64,000 nt of DNA from Tetmemena sp. SeJ-2015 (GCA_027382625.1 JAJKFJ010022210.1:1-64000); one strand, 5' to 3'; positions 12,584 to 24,927 are shown, counted from the first letter of the stretch. The notes: generated from the letters alone by a model not told the origin. Program-made: numbers and translations.

Positions 12584-12679
12584 ACATGTCTTGTGTTTTT
12601 GAGAGATTTTATTTTTTAGAGTGATCTATTTCAATACAACAATCTTTTTCATAGTTTTAAAATGTATAGAGTCAGAAAA

Positions 12680-13480
12680 TGAAATCACATTTAAATATAA
12701 AAAAAATTCTGATTAAAATTTTTTTAAAAAATTCTTTTAAAAATTTAAATTTAAATTTTTACAAAAAATTTTTAAATTTTATTTATAATTTTTTAAAATT
12801 TTTTTTTAAAAAAAAAATTTTCTCGAATTTTTGGGCATTTACATTGTTGAAGTATAAAATTTAATATAAATTATTTAAAAAAATTAAAATTTTTTTTTTC
12901 CAAATAAAAATTTTAAATTTTTTTTTAAAAAAAAAAAAAAACAGCATTAAAAACCTTTTTTTAAAAATGTTTTTCTTTTTAAAAAAAAAAAATTTTTATG
13001 GTTTTTAATTAATTTCGTCTTGATGTTAAATAATAAAAGTATATGCCTAAGAGTAATCGAAGATGTACTTATGCTTCCAAAAGGTCATTGATGTTTCTTT
13101 ATTTAAATAAACTTTTAAAGTGCGGGGTTGGGGGAAATTTACCAATTAAAAAATCCCTTGGGATTTTGGGCTAATTTTAACCAAAGGAAATAAATTTTTA
13201 AAATTGAATAAAAAATTAAATTTAAATTAAAATTTTTGGGGTTTTAATCATTTTTTTAAAATTAGGAAAATTTTTTTTTCTTTAAAAAACTTTTTTTAAA
13301 AAAATTTTTAATTTAAATTTTTTTTAAAAGCTTCGTTTTTAAACCCCTTTAAAATTTTAATTTAATTTTAAATACGAAAAAGGGAGGAAAAAATCTTTTT
13401 TTAAATTTAAAAATATTTATTTCTTTTTTATTTTTAAAAAAAAATTTTAAAATTTTTTCCTTTTCTTAAAGAAATTTTTG
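12680..13480. other. homopolymer-inflated patch containing a stray piece of M4
   Basis: Runs of A and T with almost no complexity. 13012-13110 is almost identical to 6775-6880 (5' part of M4), and both of its ends dissolve into homopolymers. I read this as an assembly join rather than a real transposed fragment. No gene supported. Confidence 0.55.
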
Positions 13481-13560
13481 TTCATTTTTTTCCTATTAGA
13501 ATGAATGCACTGAATCTAAATATATAATTTACTTAAAATTTATAAGCATGGTAGCTATTA

Positions 13561-15650
13561 TCAGAAATTATTTAAGCTTAACACTTCAAAAGTCACCTTT
13601 GAACGTTCCAAATTCTCAAATTTTAAAATGTATTTCTTAGTCTCACTATTTGTTGCTACTTTTTATATCTCTGCATTTTAATCAGACTCTTCTCCAAACT
13701 AATCAAAGAAAATAGAAGAAATCCCATTTTGATTCCTTTTAATAGATTAAAAAGGTTTCCTCACTGTTACTTTTACTAAGTCAAGATTTATTTTCAAGCC
13801 CTAGCTCTCATACTTGCAGAATAAAGGGTAAACTTAATCTAAAAATATATCGGGTGCGTTCGATATAAATATCTACAAATCCAAATTAGGGAGGCAAATC
13901 TATGGTAGAGATGACAATTTTTTATCTATATTTGCAAAATCAATCTCTCTAAAGCAGAGTTTCTTGAGTTTTGGCATATTTTGGAATAACTATCTTTGCA
14001 GTATTTTCCTCAAGCTCCCAACATCATATGAGCAAACATTTTCAATTTCTAAATAGTTTTATCTTATGTGCTTCCAATATATCTATTCAAGATTATTTAG
14101 CTATGAGAACTCCTTTGTAACAAAGTCACTTAAATAGGATTTACTTACTTCTAATTTGTATATTTATTGCATCTCTCGCCAGCACTCGCAAAATATTAAA
14201 ATGCTATTCAAGATGTAAAGATAACGTGTCTAGAATCCTTCTCTAATTTTCTTATTTTCATTTGCTCTCTAACGATTCAATATTGCTGAAATTTAAATAA
14301 CAAAAGAATCCTTTAATTTTAATGAAAAAAGTGTAGATAATAATTATTATAGCATATGTTTAGATAAATAAAAATTCTAATAGAAAAAATTGTAAATTAT
14401 TTTTAACATATAGAAGACTTTGAATAATGTATTCCTTTGTTCAAAGTAATTCTAACTATAATTATTACAGAATTTCTAATGAAATTAAAAATCATGTTTA
14501 ATTATTTTATAATTTTTATAATTTTTCAAGATGTTTTAAAATATTTACTTGATTTTGTATCCCTATTTTCTAATGTTAATTATGGTCAATTTTTCAAAAT
14601 ATTTTTAAATTGTTTCTTTTAAAATTTCAAAATTAATTTGTATTAATTTCATTATTTTTTTTATAAAAGAGAAATTCGCCTAGTTCTTAACATAAAGGAA
14701 AGTTACTCTATCCTATGCTATAATATAAAATTTATTTAAATAAAAGAACAACTTAATAATCATTACTTATATGAAATACTTTCTTAAAATAGAATAAAAA
14801 TATTGATGACAAACTTAATTTAAATATATTTTGTATGTTCACGAAGTTTTAAATAAATTTACACAATATTACTGATTTTCCTGAATTGTATTCTTTTTAA
14901 GTAAGTGTGCATATTCCTTACCAATAATTACGTTTTCTAATTTGATTATTAAAAACATTCTCCACTTATAAAAATCACATTCAGCTGAAATGCTTCCATC
15001 TTTAATTGTTAATTAATTCATGAGGAACTTTTCATTTTATTCTTCCATTAAGCTGTCAAAAGTGCTAAATGGGATAAAATTTAGAGCCTTATATTCAAAA
15101 TCAATCAATAATTATCAATTGATAGTTCTCTATTAAAGAAGAACCAGGAATATTTCTGCGTTCTCATTATTACTAAAAATATTTTGTTCCCAACTTTTAT
15201 TTTCTTGAAAAAGAAATATATTAAACAATGAAATAATAAAAAGAATTTAACATATAATCAAAAATTTGATATAGAATATCATAAAATAATTTTTCAAGTT
15301 TAGATATTAATTTTTAGATAGTTAAAGAATGTAAATGTAAAATATAAATAAATTTTTAAATTGATTTATTTTAGCAATAACTTGGCTTAATTTATCATGT
15401 GTACAATTAAATACAATTTTATATCTTAGGGAAATTCTAAATACATAGTTATAATTATAATCTTGATCTATCTTGGGGAGCTATGTGCATTAAATTCTAA
15501 TGAACTATAAATTATCTTTTCTATTTAGCTGCTACTATATTTTTAATCTTTCATTTTTATTTAATTTTGAGATTTTTGTGAAGCAGATATTAGGGTGTAG
15601 AAATTAGTATACAATAGACCTTAAATTTTAAGCTAGCATTTATTTTTTTG
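13561..15650 (-). pseudogene. M7: diverged family gene split into three blocks (copy 2)
   Basis: The C block (about 14290-13561) is open for more than 200 codons. It has E-F-S-Q-L-N-N-L-E-Q-I-Y-W-K-H, L-P-N-L-D-L-Q-I-F-I, F-D-Q-F-G-E-E-S and ends V-L-S-L-N-N-F then TGA 13563-13561. It lacks the frameshift seen near the end of M5. The middle block (about 15190-14860) has N-E-N-A-E-I-F-L, an in-frame TGA, then L-L-I-D-F-E-Y-K-A-L-N-F. The N block is about 15650-15380. The W-K-H and L-I-D-F-E landmarks align with W-K-I and F-I-D-L-E of the other members, so this is a highly diverged member of the same family. Confidence 0.5.
14292..14858. other. AT-rich interruption inside M7
   Basis: About 570 bp of AT-rich sequence between the C and middle blocks. 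Its edges carry TCAGTAATATTG (5' side) and TCAGCAATATTG (3' side), a 12-nt direct repeat with one mismatch. Joining at the repeat is one base out of frame because of a small indel in the C block relative to M5. Confidence 0.35.
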
Positions 15651-16588
15651 GTTATTAAATATTTTGATCCATCTTTTCTTAGGAAACTTCAACCATTTTT
15701 ATATTAAAAATAATTATAAATTAATATAATCTTTGAAGAATTAAATAGTATTATACTTTCAGCCCAGATTTTAAAAAAATTTAGGTTTCCTTAAGGAAAG
15801 GCAAGGTAAAATTTGTTAATTAAAAATTCCTGCAATTATAGAGATCAATCTCATCCCCTAGCCTTTAAAAAAAATTAAATTAGAGACAAACTCTCTAAAG
15901 TTGTTCAAGGACTAAAAATAGTGGCTCCTTGGAATAAACATGGCTTTTTAGCCTTTAGTACAAAATGTTAGTTGACATTACAATATTTTTAGAAAAATTA
16001 AGAACAAAAAAGACAAAAATAATGAAATATTATTTTAAGAATGAATATGAAAAAATTATTGAGGGTAAGTTATTCAAATATAATTCACCAGCAAAGAAGA
16101 GAATATGTTAAATGATAAAAATATTTAAAGCAAGCAGGGAGTCAGTTACATATAATTCAATACCAAAATCATATATGGCACACACAAAAAAAGAGGGCGA
16201 GGTAATCCTTTTTTAAGGGGTCCGACCCGACCCCACAACATTTTAGAGAGGTCTCAAACATAGCTATCTGGATAATTTAAGGGGCGCTGAGTCTGATTTG
16301 TGCACTCGTTTGCACCGCAAAGAATTGGCTGAGGAAATAAAGCGAACATGAAATCGCATTTTTACACTTTTAAGGTACATGATAATCAAAATTTTGACTT
16401 GACTATGAAAAGGCTTTTTTTTGGGTCAGGAACTGCCCCAAAATTTCTTTTTAAAAATAGGGCTAAAATAAATTATTTTTTTTTAAAGGAAAAAAAAAAA
16501 TTTTAATTAAATTAAAATTTTAATTGTTTTGATTTTAAATTTTTAAAAAAAATTTATTTGGTTAAATTTTTTGAATGAAAATTTAATT
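15650..16588. other. spacer between M7 and M8
   Basis: Holds copy 2 of the GC-rich core (16186-16270), including GGGGTCCGACCCGACCCC at 16217-16234, which can fold into a 6-bp hairpin. 16410-16570 is a homopolymer patch. Nothing else recognised. Confidence 0.5.
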
Positions 16589-17847
16589 TCATATTTTCCA
16601 AATATGATCTCTTTGAAATAAATTGCCTTACTGCTGTGTTCTGACTTTTCTATTTTTAATTCATAATAATAAACTTACTTTGCTCCTCTTTCATTTTAAA
16701 ATTTAACTCTCTTTAATTCTATAAAATTATTGTGGCCTCTTGAGAAACGAATATGATCCGAAAAGTTTAAGGCATAAAAGCTAGTTAAGCCACAAAATTG
16801 CACACGTGGGAGATAAATCTTTATAGGAAGCTAGGGAAACTATTAAAGTAAATTCTGAACATCTTCAAAGCTTGCCTCGCTCTCTGTAACGTAAATTACT
16901 ATTTATGGTTTAGCGCTTTTATTAAGATAGGATAATGCAGTTCTAATCTTCTCAAAATTTTTAATCTCGAATTCAAGATACTTCAAGCATTTAAGCTCTC
17001 TTAGCATTTTACCTTTGAAACTTTTGCTCAATTTATACTGCTCAATCTTACTTGATAATTTTGAATCGATTTTCTCAAGCTAATATTTCCAAGTTACACT
17101 CTGAAGTTGTTCACACTTTGAAAAAAGCTTGATCATTAATTTGCTGCAGTAGGTGCCAATGACTGTGAGCTATTATAAATTTTTGAAAAAATCAATTTGA
17201 TCGAAAAAAGGGAGGCAGCAGTCAATGAAGACCCAATGCTTTGTTTGGCAATCGTATAGCTCTAAAGTTTCGCTATTTTCCATTTAATCTTCTTCATAAG
17301 CGATTTTAAAACCTGGAATATCTAGGCTTTTTCTTGAAAAGTATTCAAGATACTCATCAAACAGTGCAACATGCCTAAATAGCATCCTTTCAAATAAAAA
17401 GCAGTCTTTGAAACTTACTCCATCCTCATTCGTTATACCATTGAGAAGCAGCCAACGAGGGTTTATAACTCTAAAATCTCTTTAACTTAGTTTTCCAAAA
17501 ATATTATCTTGAAGTAGTTCCATCCTAAGATCAAAGTCAATAGAAATCTTCCTATCTCTGCTTCCCAGTTTTGCAAGGAATTAAACTGCTGACTTTTCAA
17601 TTTTTTTATTTTCATCATTTTTGAAATTAAACTAATACGCATTTGAAAATTAGAGTATATAGTCTTCCACCTTTTATTCTAAATTAGGTGGCTCCATGCA
17701 ATGTATTATCAAACAAGCATCTTCATTAAGTCTGTTTTTAAGTTATAGCAGAAGTTTTCTTATACGAGAACTAAGCTTTGATAGAATCCTAAAGCAGAAG
17801 TTCATATCCAGGTATTCGAATATTTATAATTTTAAGTTATCAAACAT
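16589..17847 (-). CDS. M8: family member with intact start, frameshift at the 3' end
   Basis: ATG at 17847 opens M-F-D-N-L-K-L-x-I-F-E-Y-L-D-M-N-F-C-F and L-S-K-L-S-S-R. Downstream are D-F-D-L-R-M-E-L-L, I-N-P-R-W, L-T-V-I-G-T-Y-C-S-K-L-M, S-V-T-W-K-Y, F-K-G-K-M-L and E-S-E-A-S-F-E-D-V, then S-S-K-A-I-Y-F-K-E-I-I-F-G-K. At the end one A is missing from a run relative to M6 (GGAAAATATGA against GGAAAAATATGA). The expected TGA at 16591-16589 is therefore out of frame, and the frame reads on into the homopolymer patch. This is probably a consensus error or a very recent lesion. Confidence 0.7.
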
Positions 17848-18293
17848 ACATGATGACCTTTGTTTTTGTGATGATTTATTTTTTAGAGTGATCTATTTCT
17901 AATATCTTAATTTCTTCTGCATCATTGGATAACTAAAGTAGAAATTGTTTTTAAAATATTTATTATTAATTGAATAAAAAAATATCATTATATATTTATG
18001 AATCCTGAAACAAATATTTAAAACCCAGTATAATGATAATCTTCAAATTTTTTTAAATGTAATAGCTTTTAATTGTTAAGATAAATATTAAGATATGAAC
18101 ATTTTGAAGTCTAACAATTATACATAATGAAATAAATTTATTGAAGTGTCATTTAATTTTTCAATTAATTCAACTCTGAGATTTAAAGATCTGCAAATTT
18201 CTTGAATATAAATTGTTTTTGATGTTATGAAAAGAGTAAAAGTATGATTATTAATTCTTAAAAATAATATTTATTTAGGATCTCTCAATAAAG
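17848..18293. other. spacer between M8 and M9
   Basis: AT-rich, 446 bp. No open frame with family similarity and no recognisable motif. Confidence 0.5.
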
Positions 18294-19400
18294 TCATAAT
18301 TTTCCTAAAGCTGTCCCTTCAAAGTAGATTTTAGAATTAATTTATGAATCTGCTGATTTTAATTCGTTAAATTCATTTACTGGTTAAAGACAAGGCTTTT
18401 TGATAGATACATCTAATTTAATTTTCTGATCTCTAAAAGATTTGAAGCTATCTAGATTAGCTAGTAACAATCTAAGGACTAAGAAGGTGATAGAAAATTC
18501 TAAAACATACTGAATAGCTTTTAAACATCCCCATAGCTAGCTTTTCCTTGAAGAAAATGAACTACAATCTCAATTTTCTTGCTTCTTTTTAATTTGGACA
18601 AATTTTAGACTACTTTATTGTAGCAGGTAGTTTCGAATTCTAGGTATCTTAAATTAGATAAATTTGCAAGCATTTCTCCATGGATATTTTTACAAAGCTT
18701 AAGTTTTTTTTATTTGATAATCAAAATCAGTCTATCCTTCAATGAATTTTCCAAAATAAACTCCTAAGATTTTTACACTCGGAAAACTGCTTAATCATAG
18801 TTTTATAGCAGTAGCAATTGATCACTGCAATGTATTCTATTCTAGCGAAAATTATCTGTTACTTAAATAAGGAATGCAACACTTTTCAAAAACTACCTCT
18901 TTCGTTTTCTAATATTATGAATGCCCTTCATATTCTTGAATATAGTCATCAATTTATTGATGAAAATTTTCAGTAGTTGCTGCAATAAATTCTGAAATCT
19001 AGAAATATTTTCTTTTAAACGATTTCAAATAATCTGAGTAAGATGCAATTTTATTAAACTCCATCTTTAAGAAATTATATTTACCCTCCAACAATATACC
19101 AATTTGCATCCATCTATCAATTTATTTTAATTTTCTAGGTACCAAGAGCTTATACTATTTTTTCTCTCAAAGTTTAGAGGTAATATCACATTCCACATGT
19201 TCTGTTCCTCTCTGTTCAAAATCTATAAAAACTCATTCCTTTGTATGTTAAAAGATAATTTATTCAAAATTGTCCAAATTTGGCACCTTATAACAATATC
19301 CTCAAAGTAGAATCATCAGTTACTATATGCTTTAGCATAGTCAAGTATTGGAGTATTTTAATACGAAGATCTTTGAATATTTGGATAATGAAGAATCAAT
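18294..19400 (-). pseudogene. M9: family pseudogene with N-terminal deletion
   Basis: It is closest to M10. The 5' end lacks the F-box-like stretch. The first recognisable part is L-T-M-L-K-H-I-V-T-D-D-S-T-L-R-I, after which about 40 codons are missing before F-I-D-F-E-Q-R-G-T-E. A TGA stands where M10 has glycine in S-S-L-G-K-K, followed by L-L-V-P-R-K-L and I-D-R-W-M-Q. The C-terminus K-I-Y-F-E-G-T-A-L-G-K-L and stop TGA (18296-18294) are well kept. With a deletion plus a nonsense codon this is a pseudogene. Confidence 0.75.
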
Positions 19401-19632
19401 TATATTAATTTTCATGTAATTATTCAGAGTATATTTTAAAAATCTTTTTCATCAATGATATTGCATATGAAGGATCTTGATACTCATATATATTTACCTT
19501 AATAAATTTCGTGCTAATTCACTTTAAAGAATAAAAAATTATGGCTTTTAATAAATAAAAGTTTATTCGTTCTGAAAATAGATTTTAGTATAATTTATAG
19601 AATTACCATTATTTATGTTTTACTCAGTTGAT

Positions 19633-20898
19633 TCATAATTTCCCAAAAACAATTCCTTCAAAGTATATTTTTGAATTTCCTTTATAATTATCTGATTTTA
19701 TTTAGTAATAATCCTTTCCATATTCACGCCGCGACTTTATGATAGATGAATTTAAATATAATTTTACAAAGTTGCTACCTTCATCTTTGAGATTCAAGCT
19801 TTCTAAACTTGCTAGTAATAGTCTATGGACGAAGAGGGTGATAGAAAAGTTCTAAAACATACTGAAAAGCTTTTAAACATCCTCATAGCTAGCTTCTCCT
19901 TGAAGAACATGGACTACAATCTCAATTTTCAAACTTTTATTTAATTTATACAATATTTACAATACTTTATTAAAGCACATAGTTTCAAATTCTAAGAATC
20001 TTAAATTAGTCAAATTTGCTAGCATTTTACCTTTGAAATTTTTACTAAGCTTAAGATTTTTCATTTACAGATCAAAAGCAGTTTCTCCATCATTTGGCTG
20101 AATTTTCCAAACTAAACTCCTTAGATTTCGACACTAGGAAAACTGCTTAATCATAGTTTTATAGCAGTAGCAATTAATCACTGTGAGGGATTCTATTCTA
20201 GCGAATAGATAATTGTTATCCATATAGGGTAAACAAGAGTTTTTAAAAATTAATTCTTTTGTATTCTAATATAATGAAAGATCTTCTTCTTATTCATCAA
20301 TGTAATCATCAAGGTCTATATTAATATCTTCAGCTATTGTATCAAGAAAATCTTAAATCTTGAACTTCCTTCTATCGAATGAATTTAAGAAATTTGAAAA
20401 GGTGGCAAAATTACTAAACTCCATCTTTTAAAAATTATTTTTATCCTTTAATTCTATACCCACTTCTATCCATCTATCAATGTATTTTAAGTTTCTAGGT
20501 ACCAAGAGCTTATACTCTTTTTTCCCAAGGCTAGATAATATATCACATACTACCGATTCTGATCCTCTCTATTCGAAATCTATGAAAATTCTCTCCTTTG
20601 CGATTTTGGCAAGTCTCTTTACAAAAATTGTAACTGTTTTTTATACTAAATTTATTTCTATTTTGTAAGTATTAAATACTAAAGTAAAGGCTTTAGAAAA
20701 AGCTAGGATATATTGATAATCAAAATTGTCAAAAATAGGTACTTCCAGACAATATATTCTCAAAGAATAATCTTCAGGCACTATATTCTTTAACATAGTC
20801 AAGTTTTTCCTGCATTTTATATTCAGTTTAGTTAAATTTATGAAGCTGAAGTTGAAATTGAGGAATTTAAATATCTCAAGCTATAAGTTGGAATTCAT
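19633..20898 (-). CDS. M10: intact 421-residue F-box-like/LRR-like protein
   Basis: 1266 nt with no in-frame TGA from ATG 20898 to TGA 19635-19633; glutamines are mostly TAA/TAG. Residues 5-38 form the F-box-like part (L-Q-L-E-I-F-K-F-L-N, then N-L-T-K-L-N). 104-109 is F-I-D-F-E-Q and 132-137 is L-V-P-R-N-L. 195-207 is an acidic linker. 214-265 holds the first LRR-like strands (L-I-F-K-N-S-C-L-P, L-T-V-I-N-C-Y-C, L-R-S-L-V-W-K-I). 297-305 is L-T-N-L-R-F-L-E-F, 325-345 is I-E-I-V-V-H-V-L-Q-G-E-A-S-Y-E-D-V, and 410-421 is K-I-Y-F-E-G-I-V-F-G-K-L. No signal peptide or membrane segment is seen. A role as ubiquitin-ligase substrate adaptor is inferred from architecture only. It is the best reference sequence for the array. 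Confidence 0.9.
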
Positions 20899-21230
20899 CT
20901 TATTAAATTTAATATTATAATACACAAATATTTTGTCATTTTAATGGAGTTTTTGGATTCGAAGAATTTTGAATATTTTTATTAAATTAAATATTTTGAA
21001 AATGTCATCAAGCTAAATTTTAGAGATTTAATTTAATTTATTTTAAACTATTGAAAGAAATAAAAATACTGATTTCGGATAAAGATTTAGCTATAATTTG
21101 ACACACTTTTTGTTATAATTATAGACTATCTTTTGTATTTACAAGAAAATTAAAAATTAGAATTTATATTATAAATATTTTTAAAAAATGTCTAATTTAT
21201 CTGCTGTTTAAAAAATAATTACAAATTATA
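20899..21230. other. spacer between M10 and M11
   Basis: AT-rich. TTTGAATATTTTT near 20967 is a partial match to the upstream palindrome found at other members. No other feature. Confidence 0.4.
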
Positions 21231-22471
21231 TCAAAAAATGAATTCCTTGAAGTAGAGTGAAGAGTTGATTTCATTTTCTGTAATTTTTAATTCATAATTA
21301 TATCTATCCTAATTGGGTTTTTACTCTCTAGAAGTTATTATTTTGATATCGAGGATCTCATTCATCTTAAGTTGCAAGAGAAATTATTTAGAGTCCTTTT
21401 TGGATATCATCTTTACAATATCACAAAATTTGATCCTTGGTATGAGTATTTTAATCTAAAACTCTCTATATAAATTGACTAAGTATTTCATTTCTTCATA
21501 GGTAGCTTCTCCCTCCAAAATTTGAATGACTATTTCAGGTCTCGTTTCTTTATTGACAAACGATAAATTTTAACTGCTTTTTAATATGAGCTTGTTTAAA
21601 ACTCTAGATGCTTTAACTTTGTTAAATTTTAAACATTCCTTCCCTTTAAACTTTTACATACAAGATATTAAGATACATTGTCTGTAATTATAGACTTTGA
21701 ACTCTCTTATTAAGTTTTCCATATCAAGCTTTCGAGATTTATAAAATTAGAGATTACTTCAATCATTTCAGAACTAAAATAGGTATTTATAATTGTCATC
21801 TTCACTAAAACTTGGGCAACATTTTTATAGAAAAAGAATGGTATGCAGCAATCATTGAAAACAATTTCTTCAATGAAGAATTTTCCAAATTGGAAAATAT
21901 AGTATTTTAATACATATTGATAAACTCCTATATTTTAGGACTTTTCTTCTCAAAGAATTGCATACAATCTGAATAGAGTGTCACATGATTGAATTCTATT
22001 CTTCTAAAGTCGGAAAAATATCTTGCATCGATCTCATCTTTCAAACAGAGAAAAACAAAGTTAATTTTTCTTGGAAATAAGAATCTTTTTCAAATTCGCT
22101 GTAGATTTAAACCAAAATTTTCTAATTATAAATTGGAAGTTTTCTAATTTCAAAATCTACGATTACTTTTTCAGTTAAGTAATCTGCAAGCTTCTAAATA
22201 AAATCAATGCTGATTTCTCCACCTATTCGCAATTGAACTCATTGAATATCATTTTATAGCAATAGGAGAATTTAAATGTGTATTACTCTACCATTTTATA
22301 CATTTGTGGAGCCTCTATGCAATATATCTTTAGAGATTAATCTTTCGTCGCGAATCAGTTTTTCCACTACAGTAAAAATTTTCTTATTTGAGTGTTTAAT
22401 TTTGTTAGACTTCTAAAGATGAAATTTATGTCAAGGAACTCGAAAATTTCTGCCTTTAAATTTATATTCAT
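21231..22471 (-). pseudogene. M11: family member with nonsense and frameshift
   Basis: ATG at 22471 gives M-N-I-N-L-K-A-E-I-F-E-F-L-D-I-N-F and L-T-K-L-N-T-Q-I-R. Codon 39 (22357-22355) is TGA, directly after L-L-Q-W-K-N. The same alignment column is TGA in M21. The frame resumes L-K-I-Y-C-I-E-A-P, then a one-base shift is needed before L-A-D-Y-L-T-E-K-V-I-V-D-F-E-I. The C-terminus S-S-L-Y-F-K-E-F-I-F is followed by TGA at 21233-21231. Probably not translated as a whole. Confidence 0.7.
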
Positions 22472-22718
22472 TAAATTAAATATATTATATTATTAGACAT
22501 AAAAGGCCATATAAAAATAATTCTAAAAAGAATATTCATTATTAAATTTTAAACTTAATACCAATGAAATTTAATTCCTAAAGATATATTTAGATTAAAA
22601 AGTGTATTTTCAATTCCTCTTTGACTTTATTTTTAATTTTAGCCTCTGATTTAAGTAATATAAAAAAGTTTAATTTTAATTATTAAAGTTAAAATTATTT
22701 TATTATCACTTAGTAGAG

Positions 22719-23977
22719 TCATAGTTTCTCTAATACGATTCCTTTGAAGAATAATTTTGAATTTCTCTATGAATCAACTGATTTTAATTCATAATAATCC
22801 TTTGTTGAATCATGACTGGACTTCTTGATGAAATTATTTAAATTTGACTTATCAAGGTTGGTACCTTAATCTTAGAATAGAAAGTCATCCAGACTGCCTA
22901 GTAATAATCTATTGATGAATAGTCTGATAGAAAAATTTTCAAACATTCTGAAAAGGCTTGATACTTCTTCATAGCAAACTTCTCCTTGAAGGACATGAAC
23001 TACTATCTCCAAAGTTATGCTACTATTTAAGTGCGACAATATTTATTTAATTTTATTGAAGTTAGTCGTCTCAAATTCAAGATATCTTAAATTTGATAGA
23101 TTTTAAAGTATTTTTCCTTTGAAGTTTTTACTCAGCTTTAAAGGTTTCATTAGCTGCTCTAAGGAAATATTCTGAACTCTTGAATGAATCTTCCAAATTA
23201 AACTCCTAAGATTTTGACATTTTGAAAACTATTTGATCATAGTTTTATAGCAGTAGCAGTTTATGATTGAGAGAGACTCTATCTTTCTTAAGAAGTGAGT
23301 TTCACTAATATAAGGCAAGCAAGATTCTCTAAAGACTAAAAAATTTCGTTTTTTATTCCTAGTACTTTACAATATTTTTAATTTTGCCTACAATTTTATC
23401 TTGAAATTTAGTTTGAATAAAATTTAGAAATTCAGAGATCTAGAATTGATTTCTTCAAAATTGATTCAAGAAATCTGTAAAGGTGGAAAAATAAATGAGT
23501 TCCATCTTTCTAAAATTATTTCTAGACTTCAAATTGATGGTATCTTCCATCCATCTATCTATGTAATACAAATTTCTTGGTACCAAATTTTTATATTCGT
23601 TTTGACCAAGGTTTTATAGCAAGTCCAAATCCATAGTATTTGTTCCTGTCTGTTCAAAATCTATAAAGACTTCTTCTTTCTTGAAATTTATAGCTTTTAT
23701 AAAAATATAAGTGCTGTTTTTTCTATTATATCTCTCTCTTTTTTATTTGTATTAAAAACAAGAGTGTATACTTTAGAGAAAGAGAGAATATACTCTCCGT
23801 TAATATTTGAATTTTATGGAAAATCGAGACAATATATTCTCAAGATCTATCCCAAGTTATTCTATTCTTGAGCATAGTCAAAATATTTCTGTGTTTTCTA
23901 TCTAGTTTAGATAAATTTCTGAAGCTGAAATTGAAATCAAGAAATTCAAAAATTTAAAGTTTTAGATTAGCATTCAT
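22719..23977 (-). pseudogene. M12: family member with frameshifts
   Basis: ATG 23977 opens M-N-A-N-L-K-L-x-I-F-E-F-L-D-F-N-F-S-F and L-S-K-L-D-R-K-H-R, very like M10. The frame breaks after L-K-N-R-I-T-W-D and continues one base off with L-R-I-Y-C-L-D-F-P, then breaks again before F-I-D-F-E. The C-terminal half is recognisable: R-I-E-S-L, the S-L-I-W-K-I strand, Q-G-E in the V-L-Q-G-E strand, and S-K-L-F-F-K-G-I-V-L-E-K-L with TGA 22721-22719. The length is normal (1259 nt), so the lesions are small indels rather than deletions. Confidence 0.7.
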
Positions 23978-24927
23978 TTTACCCTACTGTTTACTATCCT
24001 TTTAATTTTATTATTTGATATTAATAATTTAATTTTATGGTAAGTTATATATATATTTTAAATATTTAAATTAATAATTTTTTGACTACAATTTAAAAAG
24101 GACTTTTATTAATTTTCAAACAATTTAATAATATTAATGAATGCATTTATTGTCATCCAAACTAATAAATTTTAAATTTCCATATTGTATAAAATTTGGA
24201 CAATCTTTAATTTTGAAAATAATTCTTTATTTTTCGACAAATTCTAAAATCATGACATATTTTTAATTTTAATTTAGTAATATGCAATTCCTACTCAAAA
24301 CATAATACTGCTTATATTTTGAATAGAGCAACATAGCTAAAGATCTTTTCTTAAAAATTTCATTTATTTGAAATAAGAATATCTAAACTCAGAATATCTT
24401 AAATAATGAAAACTCTCCTTCCTTCAAAATCTCTGGAAAAAAATTTCAGAGAAAAATTTGGAAAGTTCCTAAATTAAATAAAGACTGAATTTCCTATATT
24501 ATATAAATAATTAATTGAAATAAATTTATATCATATGAAAAGTTAAATAATTTTTCTTGCACTTTTTAAATTCTCACAAATTAAAACTGAAGGAAATTGC
24601 TTTTTAATAGTTAAGCTTTCTAATTTTTTAAATTAGCAATGAAATAATCCTTAATTTAATAAGATTTAAGTTGAAATAAAATAGTTTTCAGCCAAATTAA
24701 ATTCATATAAAGTTTTGATGCTATGCTTTCAATTCTTAGAGTCCTTTTTATTTATGGAGGAAGATTATAACTTGGAAGATATTTTATTCAAATTAGATAA
24801 TGAATTCAATAAAAGAATTATTTTTATACAAAATTTATTGGTAAAATTTGATCAATTTTTACCACTTCTTTATAAATAAATCCTTATATGAAATATAAAA
24901 TATGAAATTTCCTAAATTAAATTAATT
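23978..24927. other. gene-poor spacer
   Basis: About 950 bp of AT-rich sequence upstream of M12. I find no frame with family landmarks and no RNA-like fold. Confidence 0.5.

Larger units (their letters stand above)
7560..12640. repeat. segmental duplication, copy 1 (M5 + M6)
   Basis: The segment recurs at about 13500-17900 in the same orientation. Matching anchors include ATATATCGGGTG at 7909 and 13844, CTTGATCTATCTTGGGGAGC at 9552 and 15461, and CCAAATATGATCT at 11331 and 16598. The offset changes from about 5.9 kb to 5.27 kb because copy 2 lacks roughly 640 bp corresponding to 10700-11340. Both genes and the spacer between them are included. Confidence 0.85.
13500..17900. repeat. segmental duplication, copy 2 (M7 + M8)
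   Basis: Direct-orientation repeat of 7560-12640; see that entry for anchors. Copy 2 is shorter by about 640 bp between 16440 and 16570. Coding blocks are better conserved than spacers, although both copies carry lesions. Confidence 0.85.
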
